Origin: Frankineae bacterium MT45
Lineage (GTDB): Bacteria; Actinomycetota; Actinomycetes; Mycobacteriales; Jatrophihabitantaceae
Length of the DNA stretch: 64,000 nucleotides
Direction: 5' to 3'
Assembly: GCA_900100325.1 (NCBI GenBank)
Contig: LT629697.1
Location: 682,001 to 746,000 of the forward strand
Of the stretch, positions 18,155-26,664 are shown one piece after another (the stretch's first letter is position 1; every line of letters starts with the position of its first letter). Below the pieces are notes generated by a model, which did no database searches, had not been told where the DNA came from, and saw only the letters and a list, made by a program, of their open reading frames with translations. Made by a program: the position numbers and the translations under genes.

Positions 18155-18952
18155 ATGAGCAGCGAGCTCGTCTGGCTCTTCTGTCCGGCTGACCGGCCGG
18201 AGCGGTTCGTCAAGGCCGCGGCGGCCGCCGACGTCGTCATCCTCGATCTTGAGGACGGTGTGGCGCCGTCGGACAAGGCCGCCGCCCGGGCCGCGCTGGA
18301 GGGCTCGGTCGAGCTCGACCCGCAGCGGGTGGTGGTCCGGGTGAACCCGGCCGGGACGGCGGAGCACGCGGCCGATCTGGAGACGCTGGCCGCGACCGAC
18401 TTCCGCCGGATCATGCTGGCCAAGGCCGAGTCGCCGACCCAACTGCACTCGCTGGCCCCCTTCCGCGTCACCGCGCTCTGCGAGACGCCGGCCGGTGTGC
18501 AGCAGGCGGGGGCGCTGGCTGAGCAGCGCTGCGTCGAGGCGCTGATGTGGGGCGCCGAAGACCTGCTGGCCGGCCTCGGTGGCACCTCCAGTCGCTTCCC
18601 GGACGGCCGCTACCGCGAGGTCGCCCGCTACGCCCGTTCGCAGGTGCTGGTCGCGGCCGGGGCGGCCGGGAAGGTCGCGATCGACGCGGTCTACCTGGAC
18701 ATTCCCGACCTGGACGGGCTCAAGGCGGAAGCTGACGACGCCCGCGCGTCCGGCTTCGGGGCCAAGGCGGCGATCCACCCGTCGCAGGTTCCGGTGATCC
18801 GCCAAAGTTACGCGGCGACGGCGAAGGAGCTGAGCTGGGCGATGCGGGTCGTGCAGGCGGCCGAGAGTGAGCGCGGCGTCTTCGCCTTCGAGGGGAAGAT
18901 GGTGGACGAGCCGGTCCTTCGGCACGCCCGACGCCTGCTCAGCCAGTCGTAG
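18155..18952 (+). CDS. CitE-like acyl-CoA lyase (HpcH/HpaI family)
   Basis: 265-residue Mg-dependent TIM-barrel lyase. Motifs: ADVVILDLEDGVAPSDK (acidic metal site), VVVRVNPAGT, ALCETPAGV (metal Glu) and MWGAEDLLAGLGG. Stand-alone CitE homologues cleave malyl-, citramalyl- or HMG-CoA. The mycobacterial homologue in the same context (Rv2498c) is reported as an (R)-HMG-CoA lyase, and that activity would close the leucine pathway to acetyl-CoA and acetoacetate. The following CoA transferase would activate the acetoacetate. Confidence 0.88.
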   Translation: MSSELVWLFCPADRPERFVKAAAAADVVILDLEDGVAPSDKAAARAALEGSVELDPQRVVVRVNPAGTAEHAADLETLAATDFRRIMLAKAESPTQLHSLAPFRVTALCETPAGVQQAGALAEQRCVEALMWGAEDLLAGLGGTSSRFPDGRYREVARYARSQVLVAAGAAGKVAIDAVYLDIPDLDGLKAEADDARASGFGAKAAIHPSQVPVIRQSYAATAKELSWAMRVVQAAESERGVFAFEGKMVDEPVLRHARRLLSQS

Positions 18953-19016
18953 TACGGGCCTAGTCGCGCCCAAGTTCGCGCCGTTCTCGTGGCGCCGGTC
19001 GGAGGTAGATGCTCGG

Positions 19017-19772
19017 ATGGATAAGACCTTTAGCACGGCTCGCGAGGCGGTGGCCGACATCGGCGACGGCGCCTCCTTGGCCGTCGGCGGCTTCGGCCTC
19101 TGCGGCGTCCCGATCCGTCTCATCGACGCCATCGTCGAGGGGAGCAGCAGCCACCTGCGGACCGTCTCGAACAACTGCGGAGTCGATGGCGCCGGTCTGG
19201 GGATCCTCCTCGGATTGGGGCGGATCGCCCGCACGACGGGCTCCTACGTCGGGGAGAACCGCGAGTTCGCCCGGCAGTACCTCAGCGGCGAGATCGAGGT
19301 GGAGCTATGCCCGCAGGGGACATTGGCCGAGCGGCTGCGCGCCGGTGGCTCCGGCATCCCCGCCTTCTACACGCCGGCCGGGGTGGGCACCCTGGTCGCC
19401 GACGGCGGGATGCCCTGGCGGTATGGGGCGGACGGCTCGGTCGCGGTGGCCTCGCCGCCCAAGGAGGTCCGCACCTTTGACGGGCGGGAGTACGTGCTGG
19501 AGGAGGGGATCGTCACCGACTTCGCGCTGGTGCGGGCGGCCCGGGGCGACCGCCACGGCAACCTCGTCTACGCCGCCTCCGCGCGGAACTTCAATCCGCT
19601 CTGCGCGATGGCCGGTCGCATCACGATCGCCGAGGTGGAGGAATTGGTGGAGCCTGGCGAGCTCGACCCGAACGACGTCGACACACCTGGCGTCTTCGTG
19701 CAGCGCGTCGTAGAGGTCGGTACAGCTGGAAAAGCCATAGAAAAGCGGACGATCTCTCGGGTTGGGGCTTGA
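19017..19772 (+). CDS. 3-oxoacid CoA-transferase subunit A
   Basis: 251 residues. Start is ATG 19017 with GGAGG at 19001-19005. Subunit A motifs: [52 protein letters not shown] and the C-terminal [19 protein letters not shown]. With subunit B it moves CoA from succinyl-CoA to acetoacetate, the last step that makes leucine carbon usable. It starts 64 bp after CitE and precedes subunit B by 1 bp. Confidence 0.92.
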   Translation: MDKTFSTAREAVADIGDGASLAVGGFGLCGVPIRLIDAIVEGSSSHLRTVSNNCGVDGAGLGILLGLGRIARTTGSYVGENREFARQYLSGEIEVELCPQGTLAERLRAGGSGIPAFYTPAGVGTLVADGGMPWRYGADGSVAVASPPKEVRTFDGREYVLEEGIVTDFALVRAARGDRHGNLVYAASARNFNPLCAMAGRITIAEVEELVEPGELDPNDVDTPGVFVQRVVEVGTAGKAIEKRTISRVGA

Positions 19773-19773
19773 G

Positions 19774-20403
19774 ATGGCACTGACCCGTGATGAGCTGGCG
19801 GCCCGGGTGGCGGCCGAACTCGAGGACGGCAGCTACGTGAATCTCGGGATCGGGCTACCGACGCTGATCCCGAACTTCGTCCCGTCCGGGATCGAGGTGG
19901 TGCTGCACTCGGAGAACGGCGTGCTCGGGGTCGGGCCGTACCCGGATGAGGAGCACGTCGACGCGGACCTGATCAACGCCGGCAAGGAGACGGTGACGGT
20001 GCTGGCCGGGGCGGCTTACTTCGACTCCGCGCTCTCCTTCGGGATGATCCGGGGCGGGCACATCGACATCGCGGTGCTCGGTGCCATGCAGGTGTCGCAG
20101 CGCGGAGACCTGGCCAACTGGACAATCCCCGGGAAGATGATCAAGGGGATGGGCGGCGCGATGGATCTCGTCCACGGCGCCAAACGGGTCATCGCGATGA
20201 CCGAGCACGTGGCCAAGGACGGGACGTCGAAGATCGTCCCCGAATGCACCCTGCCACTCACCGGTAAGGCCTGCGTGCAGCGGATCATCACCGACCTGGC
20301 CGTCATCGACGTGACCGTCGACGGGCTGCTGCTCCGCGAGACGGCGCCGGGTGTGAGCGTCGACGAAGTGCGGGCCGCGACGGCCTGTCCACTGCTGACT
20401 TGA
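19774..20403 (+). CDS. 3-oxoacid CoA-transferase subunit B
   Basis: 209 residues, ATG one base after the subunit A stop. Motifs: [27 protein letters not shown] carrying the catalytic Glu that forms the glutamyl-CoA thioester, [14 protein letters not shown] and [21 protein letters not shown]. It is the last gene of the leucine-type operon; a stem-loop follows immediately. Confidence 0.93.
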   Translation: MALTRDELAARVAAELEDGSYVNLGIGLPTLIPNFVPSGIEVVLHSENGVLGVGPYPDEEHVDADLINAGKETVTVLAGAAYFDSALSFGMIRGGHIDIAVLGAMQVSQRGDLANWTIPGKMIKGMGGAMDLVHGAKRVIAMTEHVAKDGTSKIVPECTLPLTGKACVQRIITDLAVIDVTVDGLLLRETAPGVSVDEVRAATACPLLT

Positions 20404-20405
20404 CG

Positions 20406-20432
20406 GGTACCGCGTCGGCACCCCGCGGTACC
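20406..20432 (+). terminator. Stem-loop terminator after the CoA-transferase operon
   Basis: GGTACCGCG and CGCGGTACC form a perfect 9-bp stem with a 9-nt loop, 2 nt after the subunit B stop codon. No U-tract follows, which is usual for GC-rich actinobacterial terminators. Confidence 0.6.
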
Positions 20433-20469
20433 GCAGAACTGAGGTATTAGGTACTGCAGAATTGAGGTA
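20427..20469 (+). repeat. Two 20-bp direct repeats, 23-bp period
   Basis: GGTACCGCAGAACTGAGGTA at 20427-20446 recurs at 20450-20469 with two changes. They lie 134 bp upstream of the Ig-repeat secreted protein, and the first copy shares its 5' end with the terminator stem. Two helical turns apart, they could be paired protein sites for that gene. Confidence 0.6.
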
Positions 20470-20602
20470 ATCCAAATTTTCCGATTTTGACCGGGTTTCC
20501 TCTTGTGAATCGCGGTTACCCGAGCGTAGCTTTTGCCTCGGATCAAGCGGTGATCCGCGCTCGGCCTGTTGGCTGACGGCGCTGGGACGGGGAGTTCGTC
20601 AT

Positions 20603-22066
20603 ATGAGCAATCGTTATTTTCCCAAGGTGAAAGTCATCGCAGCACTGGCTGCGCTCGGCCTCTTTGCCGGCACCTGGGCCGTGCTCGCCGACGGGTCGGC
20701 CGCGTCGGCGACCGGCGCCACCCAGACCTCGGCGACCCCAACGCCGACACCGGCACCCACGCAGATTCCGGCTCACCCGCCGACTCCGGCGCCGACGCCC
20801 AAGGTGATCCGCAAGATCGCGACGTCGGTGACGCTCACCGGCCCGGCGCAGGTCGTCGCCGGTCAACCCGCGACGTACACCGCGGTGCCTAGCGTCTCGG
20901 CCCCGGGCCGGATTTCGTTCACCGTCCCCGGTGGCGATTGTCAGTCGCTGCCGATCGCAGCGAGCGTGACCTGCACGGTCACCTTCTCGGACGTGGGCGC
21001 TAGCCACACGGTTACGGCCACGACTTCGTACTACCCGCTCAGCTGCTGCGGCCCGGGACAGGACTTCGACTACGACTACGTCGGATCAACCTCGAACGTG
21101 GTCTCGACTGTGGTGGTGGCGACGGCGACTCCGACCCCGACTCCGGTCGTCATTCAGAAGATCCCGACCACACTCACGCTCTCGGGGCCGACCCAGGTCG
21201 GCGTGGGGCGTCCGGCGACCTACATCGCCGTCCCCAGTGTCGGAGCGCCTGGCACCATCTCGTTCCAGGTCGACGGGGCGGATTCGGCGGCCTGCCCGCC
21301 GGTGCAGATCTCCAGTTCGCCGGCCACCTGCACCATCACTGAGACTCGCGACGCCAAGCACACAGTCGTCGCGTCCAGCACCTTCGCCTCACTCAGCTGC
21401 TGTGGCTCCGGACAGGACTTCAACTATGACTACCTAGGGGCGACGTCGAACTCGATCACCACGCTCTGGACGGAGATCCCGACCCCGACGCCAAGTACGC
21501 CTCCGACGCCCAGTTCGCCACCGACGCCGGCGCCCACGCCCGCTCCGGCACACATCGTCTTCGCCGCGAACGGAACGATCTCAATTCCCACCATCAACGG
21601 CACCGGAAAGGTCGGTCCGGGGAGCGTCTCGTCCGACGTGAACCTGCGCAGCGGAGCGTTCACCGGCACTGCGAAGCTGCCCGCGATGACGATCAACGCC
21701 AATCTCTTCGGGTTCATCCCGACGACCGTGGTGTCGACGTTCACCGAACTGGGGCCGCTGACCGGTCAACTCGCGCCGGGTGCGGGAGACCTGACGGCTG
21801 ATCTGAAGGCCAGCATCGGCGTGACATCGGCGAAGGCGCTGGGGGTTCTCCCGCTGACATCGGGCAATTGCGTTACCGCCTCGCCCGTCTCGATTCACCT
21901 GGCCTCCGACGGGACGGGGAAGTTCAGCCCGTTCAGTGGCGGTGTGGTTGCTAGCAAGTTCGCGATCGGCCCGCTGACCCACTGCGGAGTCTTGACCTCG
22001 GTGCTGAACGCGATTCTCCCCGGCCCGAACAACACCCTGACGCTGACCCTGGTGGCGCAGAACTAG
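20603..22066 (+). CDS. Secreted protein with two Ig-like repeats and Pro/Thr linkers
   Basis: 487 residues. The N-terminus has KVK then a hydrophobic VIAALAALGLFAGTWAVLA segment ending in Ala-rich sequence: a signal peptide or anchor. Pro/Thr-rich linkers (TPTPTPAPTQ type) separate two homologous domains at about residues 70-175 and 185-290. Each begins with an IPTTLTLSGP-like strand and ends LSCCGxGQDFxYDYxGxTSN. The C-terminal ~170 residues form a third, different beta-rich domain with GTISIPTINGTGKVGPG and a Cys pair. No enzyme motif is seen, so it is probably an extracellular or wall-associated structural protein. ATG 20603 has GGGGAG about 9 nt upstream; strong hairpins flank the gene. 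Confidence 0.8.
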   Translation: MSNRYFPKVKVIAALAALGLFAGTWAVLADGSAASATGATQTSATPTPTPAPTQIPAHPPTPAPTPKVIRKIATSVTLTGPAQVVAGQPATYTAVPSVSAPGRISFTVPGGDCQSLPIAASVTCTVTFSDVGASHTVTATTSYYPLSCCGPGQDFDYDYVGSTSNVVSTVVVATATPTPTPVVIQKIPTTLTLSGPTQVGVGRPATYIAVPSVGAPGTISFQVDGADSAACPPVQISSSPATCTITETRDAKHTVVASSTFASLSCCGSGQDFNYDYLGATSNSITTLWTEIPTPTPSTPPTPSSPPTPAPTPAPAHIVFAANGTISIPTINGTGKVGPGSVSSDVNLRSGAFTGTAKLPAMTINANLFGFIPTTVVSTFTELGPLTGQLAPGAGDLTADLKASIGVTSAKALGVLPLTSGNCVTASPVSIHLASDGTGKFSPFSGGVVASKFAIGPLTHCGVLTSVLNAILPGPNNTLTLTLVAQN

Positions 22067-22095
22067 CAACAATTTCAGGAAGAATTCGCGTCTGA

Positions 22096-22145
22096 CGCCG
22101 ACTCCCCGCTCACTAGACCGCCTGGTCATGAGCGGGGAGTCGGCG
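22096..22145. terminator. Long perfect hairpin downstream of the Ig-repeat gene
   Basis: CGCCGACTCCCCGCTCA pairs perfectly with TGAGCGGGGAGTCGGCG (17-bp stem). The 16-nt loop contains a further GACC/GGTC pair. It lies 30 bp after the stop codon and is the strongest hairpin in the window. Confidence 0.8.
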
Positions 22146-22310
22146 GCTATGTGTCACGTTCCTGGGTTTGCCCCGCCAGACGCCCGTCTGTCTCGCGCGT
22201 TGGTGCTCGTCCGCTTGCCTTGTCCTCCGAAGTTCCGCTTGGCGCCCGATCCGCGGGATTTCGGCGGACAAAGCGGGGCGCGTCGGCCGGTCGAGCGTCC
22301 GGCTGATCCT

Positions 22311-22368
22311 GCTTTGTATCCCGAGCTTCCGATTTTGGTCGTCAGATCGGAAGCTCGGAATACAAGGC
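22311..22368. repeat. Second long inverted repeat in the same gap
   Basis: TTGTATCCCGAGCTTCCGAT (22314-22333) pairs with ATCGGAAGCTCGGAATACAA (22346-22365) with one mismatch and a 12-nt loop; GC pairs extend the base. It lies between the plus-strand secreted-protein gene and the minus-strand orphan gene, so it may end transcription of the latter. The 22148-22310 stretch holds another imperfect dyad built on CTTTGTCC and no gene. Confidence 0.65.
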
Positions 22369-22444
22369 GGGTCGCCGTACCCCAGCGGCCCTAGGTCGCC
22401 AGGCAGACACCGTGCGAATTCCACGACCGGGCCGCGACGGCTAT

Positions 22445-22939
22445 CTAGGAGAAGGGCCAGTACTTTTCGATGCCCGATGAACTTCTTTTCTTAAGGCGAG
22501 ATTTCGTGGCCGCGTTGATTTCATTGGCTACGACCACATAAACAAAGTTCTGATCGTCGCGGCTGTAGTAGCCCGCGTCATAGACTGGTGCGTGTCCCAA
22601 CTTATCGGTCACAATTCGATTAAGCAGCATCGACCGGGCTTCGTCAGAGGGAAACGACATTGGGGAACTGACCCACAGAACAACTTGACGATTCAATCGC
22701 GTATCAGAGGCCTTCCACGCGCGCGCCGGCACATTATCGAAGTACTTTGCGTGATTCCCGCCGCGTAACATATCAACGAGAACGTACCGATCGTCGACTC
22801 GGTGACCGCGATGGTGATCCACCGAAAATTTATAGCCACCAATCTTCGACGGCCGCGTACGTCGGTGCCGGGCCGAGTGCCGTACCCGGCCGTTGCCGGT
22901 CGTCACCGTGGGTGCGCTTAGGGTTACGGCTACGCTCAT
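22445..22939 (-). CDS. Hypothetical protein, lower-GC orphan
   Basis: 164 residues, not recognised. The N-terminal ~35 residues are Arg-rich and low-complexity; the rest looks globular (YKFSVDHHRGHRVDDRYVLVDML, RQVVLWVSSPMSFPSDEARSML, DDQNFVYVVVANEINAATKSRL). No signal peptide or membrane span. The DNA uses far more A/T at third positions than its neighbours, which suggests recent acquisition. It stands alone between long hairpins and a gene-poor stretch. Confidence 0.6.
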   Translation of the reverse strand: MSVAVTLSAPTVTTGNGRVRHSARHRRTRPSKIGGYKFSVDHHRGHRVDDRYVLVDMLRGGNHAKYFDNVPARAWKASDTRLNRQVVLWVSSPMSFPSDEARSMLLNRIVTDKLGHAPVYDAGYYSRDDQNFVYVVVANEINAATKSRLKKRSSSGIEKYWPFS

Positions 22940-23254
22940 TTTGGTCGTCCTTAGTGAAACGTGTGGACCTCACGCCTGGTCAATACGGAAATCTAGCGCG
23001 ACACGTAATTGCCGAATCCCAGAGGCAAGATCATTTCGTGTCTGTGTCTTTCCCCAGACAGCGCGAAGAAACTCAGTCCAGTGATGCAAGTCACAGGCAG
23101 CATCGACCGTCAATAACACAATTAAACGAATTCAGCACGGTAAGTAGCGTCGCCGTTACTTACGAAAGCATAAGTAGCCCAGCACCGCGCAGGTTCAATC
23201 TGTGGGCGTAGGTCATCAACGCGAGAACTCTGCAGACCGTCGCGTACGAGCTCC

Positions 23255-23310
23255 GCGGCGGGCGGCGGGCGGCGGGCGGCGGGCGGCGGGCGGCGGGCGG
23301 CGGGCGGCGG
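23255..23310. repeat. GCGGCGG tandem repeat, eight copies
   Basis: Eight exact head-to-tail copies of the 7-mer GCGGCGG (56 bp), pure G+C. The G-rich strand has many GGG runs spaced by CGGC and could form a G-quadruplex. Copy number is likely to vary by slippage. Confidence 0.9.
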
Positions 23311-23390
23311 CGTGTCGCCTCGAAGATTCCTCTGGTCAGGCGCCCATCCGCGAAACCGCGAACCCGGCCCGGTCAACCCCGGAAAGCAGA

Positions 23391-23424
23391 AACTCCGCAG
23401 CTTCGCGAACGAAACTGCGGAGTT
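23391..23424 (-). terminator. Terminator of tRNA-Leu
   Basis: AACTCCGCAG / CTGCGGAGTT form a perfect 10-bp stem with a 14-nt loop, starting 18 nt beyond the tRNA 3' end. On the minus strand it is followed by TTCTGCTTTCC, a short U-rich run. Confidence 0.7.
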
Positions 23425-23441
23425 CCACAAACAACCATCGG

Positions 23442-23524
23442 TGGGCAAGGGGGGAGTTGAACCCCCACGTCCTTTCGGACACACGGACCTGAACCGTGCG
23501 CGTCTGCCATTCCGCCACTTGCCC
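23442..23524 (-). tRNA. tRNA-Leu (anticodon CAG)
   Basis: 83 nt. Acceptor GGGCAAG pairs with CTTGCCC, discriminator A, CCA not encoded (CCG follows). The D-arm begins TGGCGGAATGGCAGACGCG, the anticodon stem is CACGG/CCGTG with loop TTCAGGT (CAG), the variable arm is GTCCGAAAGGACG-like, and the T-arm is GGGGGTTCAACTCCCCC. It reads CUG, the dominant Leu codon in this GC-rich genome. Confidence 0.96.
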
Positions 23525-23829
23525 GCGACGAGCGCACTCCAGCCAGCTGCGATGTGAACCGCCGAGGCGATCCATCGAAGCGAACCGTAGTGCAGTGAAG
23601 AAGGTTATCACTATCCGGACACAGCTTGCGCCAGGTTGGTGTCTGGCTCAACCGCTCCCCAGTAAGATCGCTAGAGCGCGTCTTGATCAACGCGTCATCT
23701 CGTATGCGTTTCGCCCGATTCTGTGGGCTGGGCATGGTCGTGACGACGCTGGTCTGACGCCAGCTTGTCGCAGTATGAACGCCCTCACAACCCGCAGTCG
23801 CAGTGTCGAGACAGACGAAGGAGTACGAG
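23525..23829. other. Upstream region of tRNA-Leu and of the fhaA operon
   Basis: 305 bp between the minus-strand tRNA and plus-strand fhaA. It must hold both promoters, but I could not place either with confidence. A CGCGT-N8-ACGCG dyad lies near 23680-23700. No gene seen. Confidence 0.4.
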
Positions 23830-24756
23830 ATGAGCCTGGCGCAACGATTCGAGCGACGCCTGGAGAGTCTCGTCGGAACCGCCTTTGCGCGTGTCTTCAA
23901 GGGCCAGGTCGAGCCGGTAGAGATCGGCACCGCGCTGCAGCGGGAAGCCTCCGACAAGCGGAACGTGATGGGCAACGGCGAGGTCCTCGCCCCCAACCGC
24001 TACCGGGTGACGCTGTCGCCGAGCGACTACGAGCGCCTCGTGCCGTGGCAGGTGCAGCTCTGCAATTCGCTGGCCGAGCTCGTCCAGGAGCACCTCGACG
24101 AGAACAACTGGCGCACCATCGGTGACATCGTGGTGTTGCTGGCCCTGGACGACTCGCTGCACACCGGCGTCTTCGGGGTCGCCTCGCGGATGGAGTCCAG
24201 CGCCCCGCCTCGTCGCCGCCCGGTCGACTCCCTCTCGCTGCCGGCCACCGCGGTCGATCCGGCCGGTGAGCCGCTCCCCGCCGCCTATGCCCAGCAGGGG
24301 GCAGCGCCGCAGGCCGCAGTCCCGCCGCTGGCCGCCGCGCCGATCCCGCCGACGCCCGTGCCACCCATGCCCGCGCCACCGGCCGCCGCTGGTTACCCGC
24401 CGCCGGCCGCGTACCCACCACCCGCGGCCGCCTATCCGCCGCCCGCCGCACCGGCCGGCCCGCCCCGCAGCCGGGCCTCGGTGGTCATCGATGGCACGGC
24501 GCGTCACTTCGACCTGCAGGGTGGCTCCAACGTGATCGGCCGGGGGAACAACACCGATCTGCAACTCCTCGACCAGGGCGTCTCACGCCGCCACATCGAG
24601 ATCGCCTTCGACGGCCACGTAGCCACGCTGTCGGACCTCGGCTCAACCAATGGCACCACGGTCAACGGCCATGCGGTGACGAGCCAGCAACTACGCCATG
24701 GCGACGTGATCCGGGTCGGCCACACACGTTTGGTCTTTCAGCAGGAGCAGGAGTGA
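23830..24756 (+). CDS. fhaA: FHA-domain protein FhaA
   Basis: 308 residues. ATG 23830 has GAAGGAG at 23817-23823, 6 nt away. Residues 1-120 match the FhaA N-terminal DUF3662 domain (MSLAQRFERRLESLVGTAFARVF...GNGEVLAPNRYRVTLS). A ~90-residue Pro/Ala linker (repeated YPPPAA) follows. Residues about 215-305 are the FHA domain with NVIGRG, SRRHIEI and DLGSTNGT, which binds phosphothreonine. In mycobacteria FhaA is a phosphorylation-dependent partner in cell-wall growth control. First gene of the locus; overlaps fhaB by 4 bp. Confidence 0.95.
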   Translation: MSLAQRFERRLESLVGTAFARVFKGQVEPVEIGTALQREASDKRNVMGNGEVLAPNRYRVTLSPSDYERLVPWQVQLCNSLAELVQEHLDENNWRTIGDIVVLLALDDSLHTGVFGVASRMESSAPPRRRPVDSLSLPATAVDPAGEPLPAAYAQQGAAPQAAVPPLAAAPIPPTPVPPMPAPPAAAGYPPPAAYPPPAAAYPPPAAPAGPPRSRASVVIDGTARHFDLQGGSNVIGRGNNTDLQLLDQGVSRRHIEIAFDGHVATLSDLGSTNGTTVNGHAVTSQQLRHGDVIRVGHTRLVFQQEQE

Positions 24757-25232
24757 ACTCTCCGCTGGCGATCCAGCTGATGCGCTTCGGTTTCCTTGCG
24801 CTTCTCTGGCTCTTCGTGCTGGCGGCAGTCCGAGTCATCCGCACCGATCTCAGCGCGAGCGGTCAGCAGCGCGTCGGAGTGCCGCCGCCGGCTCGTCGGC
24901 GCAACCGCACCAAGGAACCGGCGCCGGCCGTCCCGGCCCGTCGGGGCGCCACGCAGCTGGTGGTCACCGCCGGTGGCCTGGCCGGCACGCGCATCGGCCT
25001 CACCGGCGCGCCGGTGCTGATCGGACGGGCCAATGACTCCACGCTCGTCCTCACCGACGACTATGCGAGCACCCGGCATGCCCGCATTTCCCAGCAGGAC
25101 GGGGTCTGGTTCGTCGAGGATCTCGGCTCGACCAACGGCACTTATCTCGGTGCCCGCCGCATCGAAGCGCCGAGCCCGATAGAGGTCGGCGTACCGGTAC
25201 GCATCGGCAAGACAGTTCTCGAGCTGCGATGA
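24753..25232 (+). CDS. fhaB: Membrane-anchored FHA protein FhaB (FipA-like)
   Basis: 159 residues, GTG start overlapping fhaA (GTGA). A single N-terminal membrane helix (FGFLALLWLFVLAAVRVI) is followed by a basic linker and a C-terminal FHA domain: VLIGRANDSTLVL, ASTRHARIS, DLGSTNGTYLG. It would dock PknB-phosphorylated partners at the membrane; the mycobacterial homologue links FtsZ with division factors under stress. Confidence 0.93.
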   Translation: MNSPLAIQLMRFGFLALLWLFVLAAVRVIRTDLSASGQQRVGVPPPARRRNRTKEPAPAVPARRGATQLVVTAGGLAGTRIGLTGAPVLIGRANDSTLVLTDDYASTRHARISQQDGVWFVEDLGSTNGTYLGARRIEAPSPIEVGVPVRIGKTVLELR

Positions 25233-25257
25233 CCACCCCCGTCCAGAGTGCGGTCTC

Positions 25258-26664
25258 ATGAGTCTGGCCCTGCGCTTCGCGGTGCGCTCCGACCCGGGGC
25301 TCGTCCGCGGAAACAACGAGGATTCGGTGTACGCCGGTCCTCGGTTGTTGGCCATCGCCGACGGGATGGGGGGCCACGCCGCCGGGGAGGTGGCGAGCAA
25401 GATCGTCATCGGTGCGATGGAGCGCCTGGACGAGGACCGCCCGCTGGGTGACCTGCTGGCCGCGCTGCGCCGCACCGTGAACGACGCCAACGAGCGGATC
25501 GCCGACGCGGTAACCCACGACTCCGAGCTGGACGGCATGGGCACCACGCTGACCGCGCTTCGCTTCACCGGAGCCCAGGTCGGCCTTGTGCACGTGGGTG
25601 ATTCTCGTGCGTACCTGCTCCGCGATGGGCAGCTGTCGCAGATCACCCACGACGACACCTACGTCCAATCGCTCGTCGATTCGGGGCGCCTCACGGCCGA
25701 GGAGGCGCAGCATCATCCGAGAAAATCGGTGATTCTGCGGGCGCTGATGGGGGCCGAAGTAGACCCGGACGTCTCGATCCGGGAGGCCCGGGCCGGTGAT
25801 CGCTACCTGCTCTGCACCGACGGGCTGAGTGACGTCGTCACGTCGGCCACCATCCACGAGACCCTCGGTGAGGGTGATCCCCAGGAATGCGCGGATCATC
25901 TGGTCGATCTCGCGCTGCGCGGCGGCGGCCCGGACAACATCACCTGCATCGTCGCCGACGTCATCGACTCCGACTACTCGAGCGACGACATGCCGGTGAT
26001 TGCCGGGGCATTCATCGACTTCCCGCATAAGCGTGGGCGCGATCAGAGTGCCTCGAGCCCGGCCGAGCGGGCCGCCCAGATGACGCAGGGCGCGGCCGCG
26101 CCGGCTCCGGAGGCGAAGACCAAACCCTGGCGGTCGCGGATGCTGCGCAAGGCGGCCGTCCCGATCATCACCGTGCTCGTGCTCGTCGGTGGTCTCTTCG
26201 CCTTCTACGGCTGGACGCAGTCGCAGTACTTCGTCGGCCAGGACGGCAGCGAAGTAGCAATCTTTCGTGGGGTGAACGCCGCCTTCGGGCCGGTCCGGTT
26301 CTACAACGTCGCGCAGAACACCGACATCAAGATGGCGGATCTCAATCAGGCCAGTCGCAACCAGGTGGCATCCGGAATCACCGCCCACTCGCTGGCTGAG
26401 GCCGAGCAGATCAAGTCGAACCTCATGGACAACCTGCTGCCCCTCTGCTCGTCGCTACTCCCCAGCCCGACGCCGCTGCCCACACCGCTTCCGACGACAG
26501 CGCCTTCGGCCCGTCCGGGAACCAAAGCGCCAGTAGCGACGCCGGTCCCAACCCCCACTCCGACGCCGCTGCCCACCCCGGCCCTCAACACGGCACCGAC
26601 CGATTCAGCACCGACTGACTCCGGGGCGAGCTCCGAGCCGGGGAGGACGCCATGTCGTCCGTAG
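25258..26664 (+). CDS. pstP: PP2C-type protein phosphatase PstP
   Basis: 468 residues. The cytosolic PP2C domain (1-240) has VRSDPGLVRGNNEDS, ADGMGGHAAGEVAS, VGDSRAYLLRDG, CTDGLSDV and GGPDNITCIVAD, the Asp ligands of the Mn/Mg centre. A linker and one membrane helix (VPIITVLVLVGGLFAFYGW, about 300-318) lead to an ~150-residue extracellular part ending in a Pro/Thr-rich tail. It reverses PknB phosphorylation. It overlaps the next gene by 13 bp. Confidence 0.95.
   Translation: MSLALRFAVRSDPGLVRGNNEDSVYAGPRLLAIADGMGGHAAGEVASKIVIGAMERLDEDRPLGDLLAALRRTVNDANERIADAVTHDSELDGMGTTLTALRFTGAQVGLVHVGDSRAYLLRDGQLSQITHDDTYVQSLVDSGRLTAEEAQHHPRKSVILRALMGAEVDPDVSIREARAGDRYLLCTDGLSDVVTSATIHETLGEGDPQECADHLVDLALRGGGPDNITCIVADVIDSDYSSDDMPVIAGAFIDFPHKRGRDQSASSPAERAAQMTQGAAAPAPEAKTKPWRSRMLRKAAVPIITVLVLVGGLFAFYGWTQSQYFVGQDGSEVAIFRGVNAAFGPVRFYNVAQNTDIKMADLNQASRNQVASGITAHSLAEAEQIKSNLMDNLLPLCSSLLPSPTPLPTPLPTTAPSARPGTKAPVATPVPTPTPTPLPTPALNTAPTDSAPTDSGASSEPGRTPCRP

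Larger units (their letters stand above)
22940..23441. other. Gene-free stretch between orphan gene and tRNA-Leu
   Basis: About 500 bp with relatively low GC up to 23215. Only short open frames with implausible composition are present. It holds the 7-bp tandem repeat at 23255-23310 and the tRNA terminator hairpin at 23391-23424; nothing else is supported. Confidence 0.5.

Noticed and set aside
23255-23310. CRISPR-like periodicity
   Set aside because: Units are head-to-tail 7-mers without spacers, so it is a simple tandem repeat and not an array.
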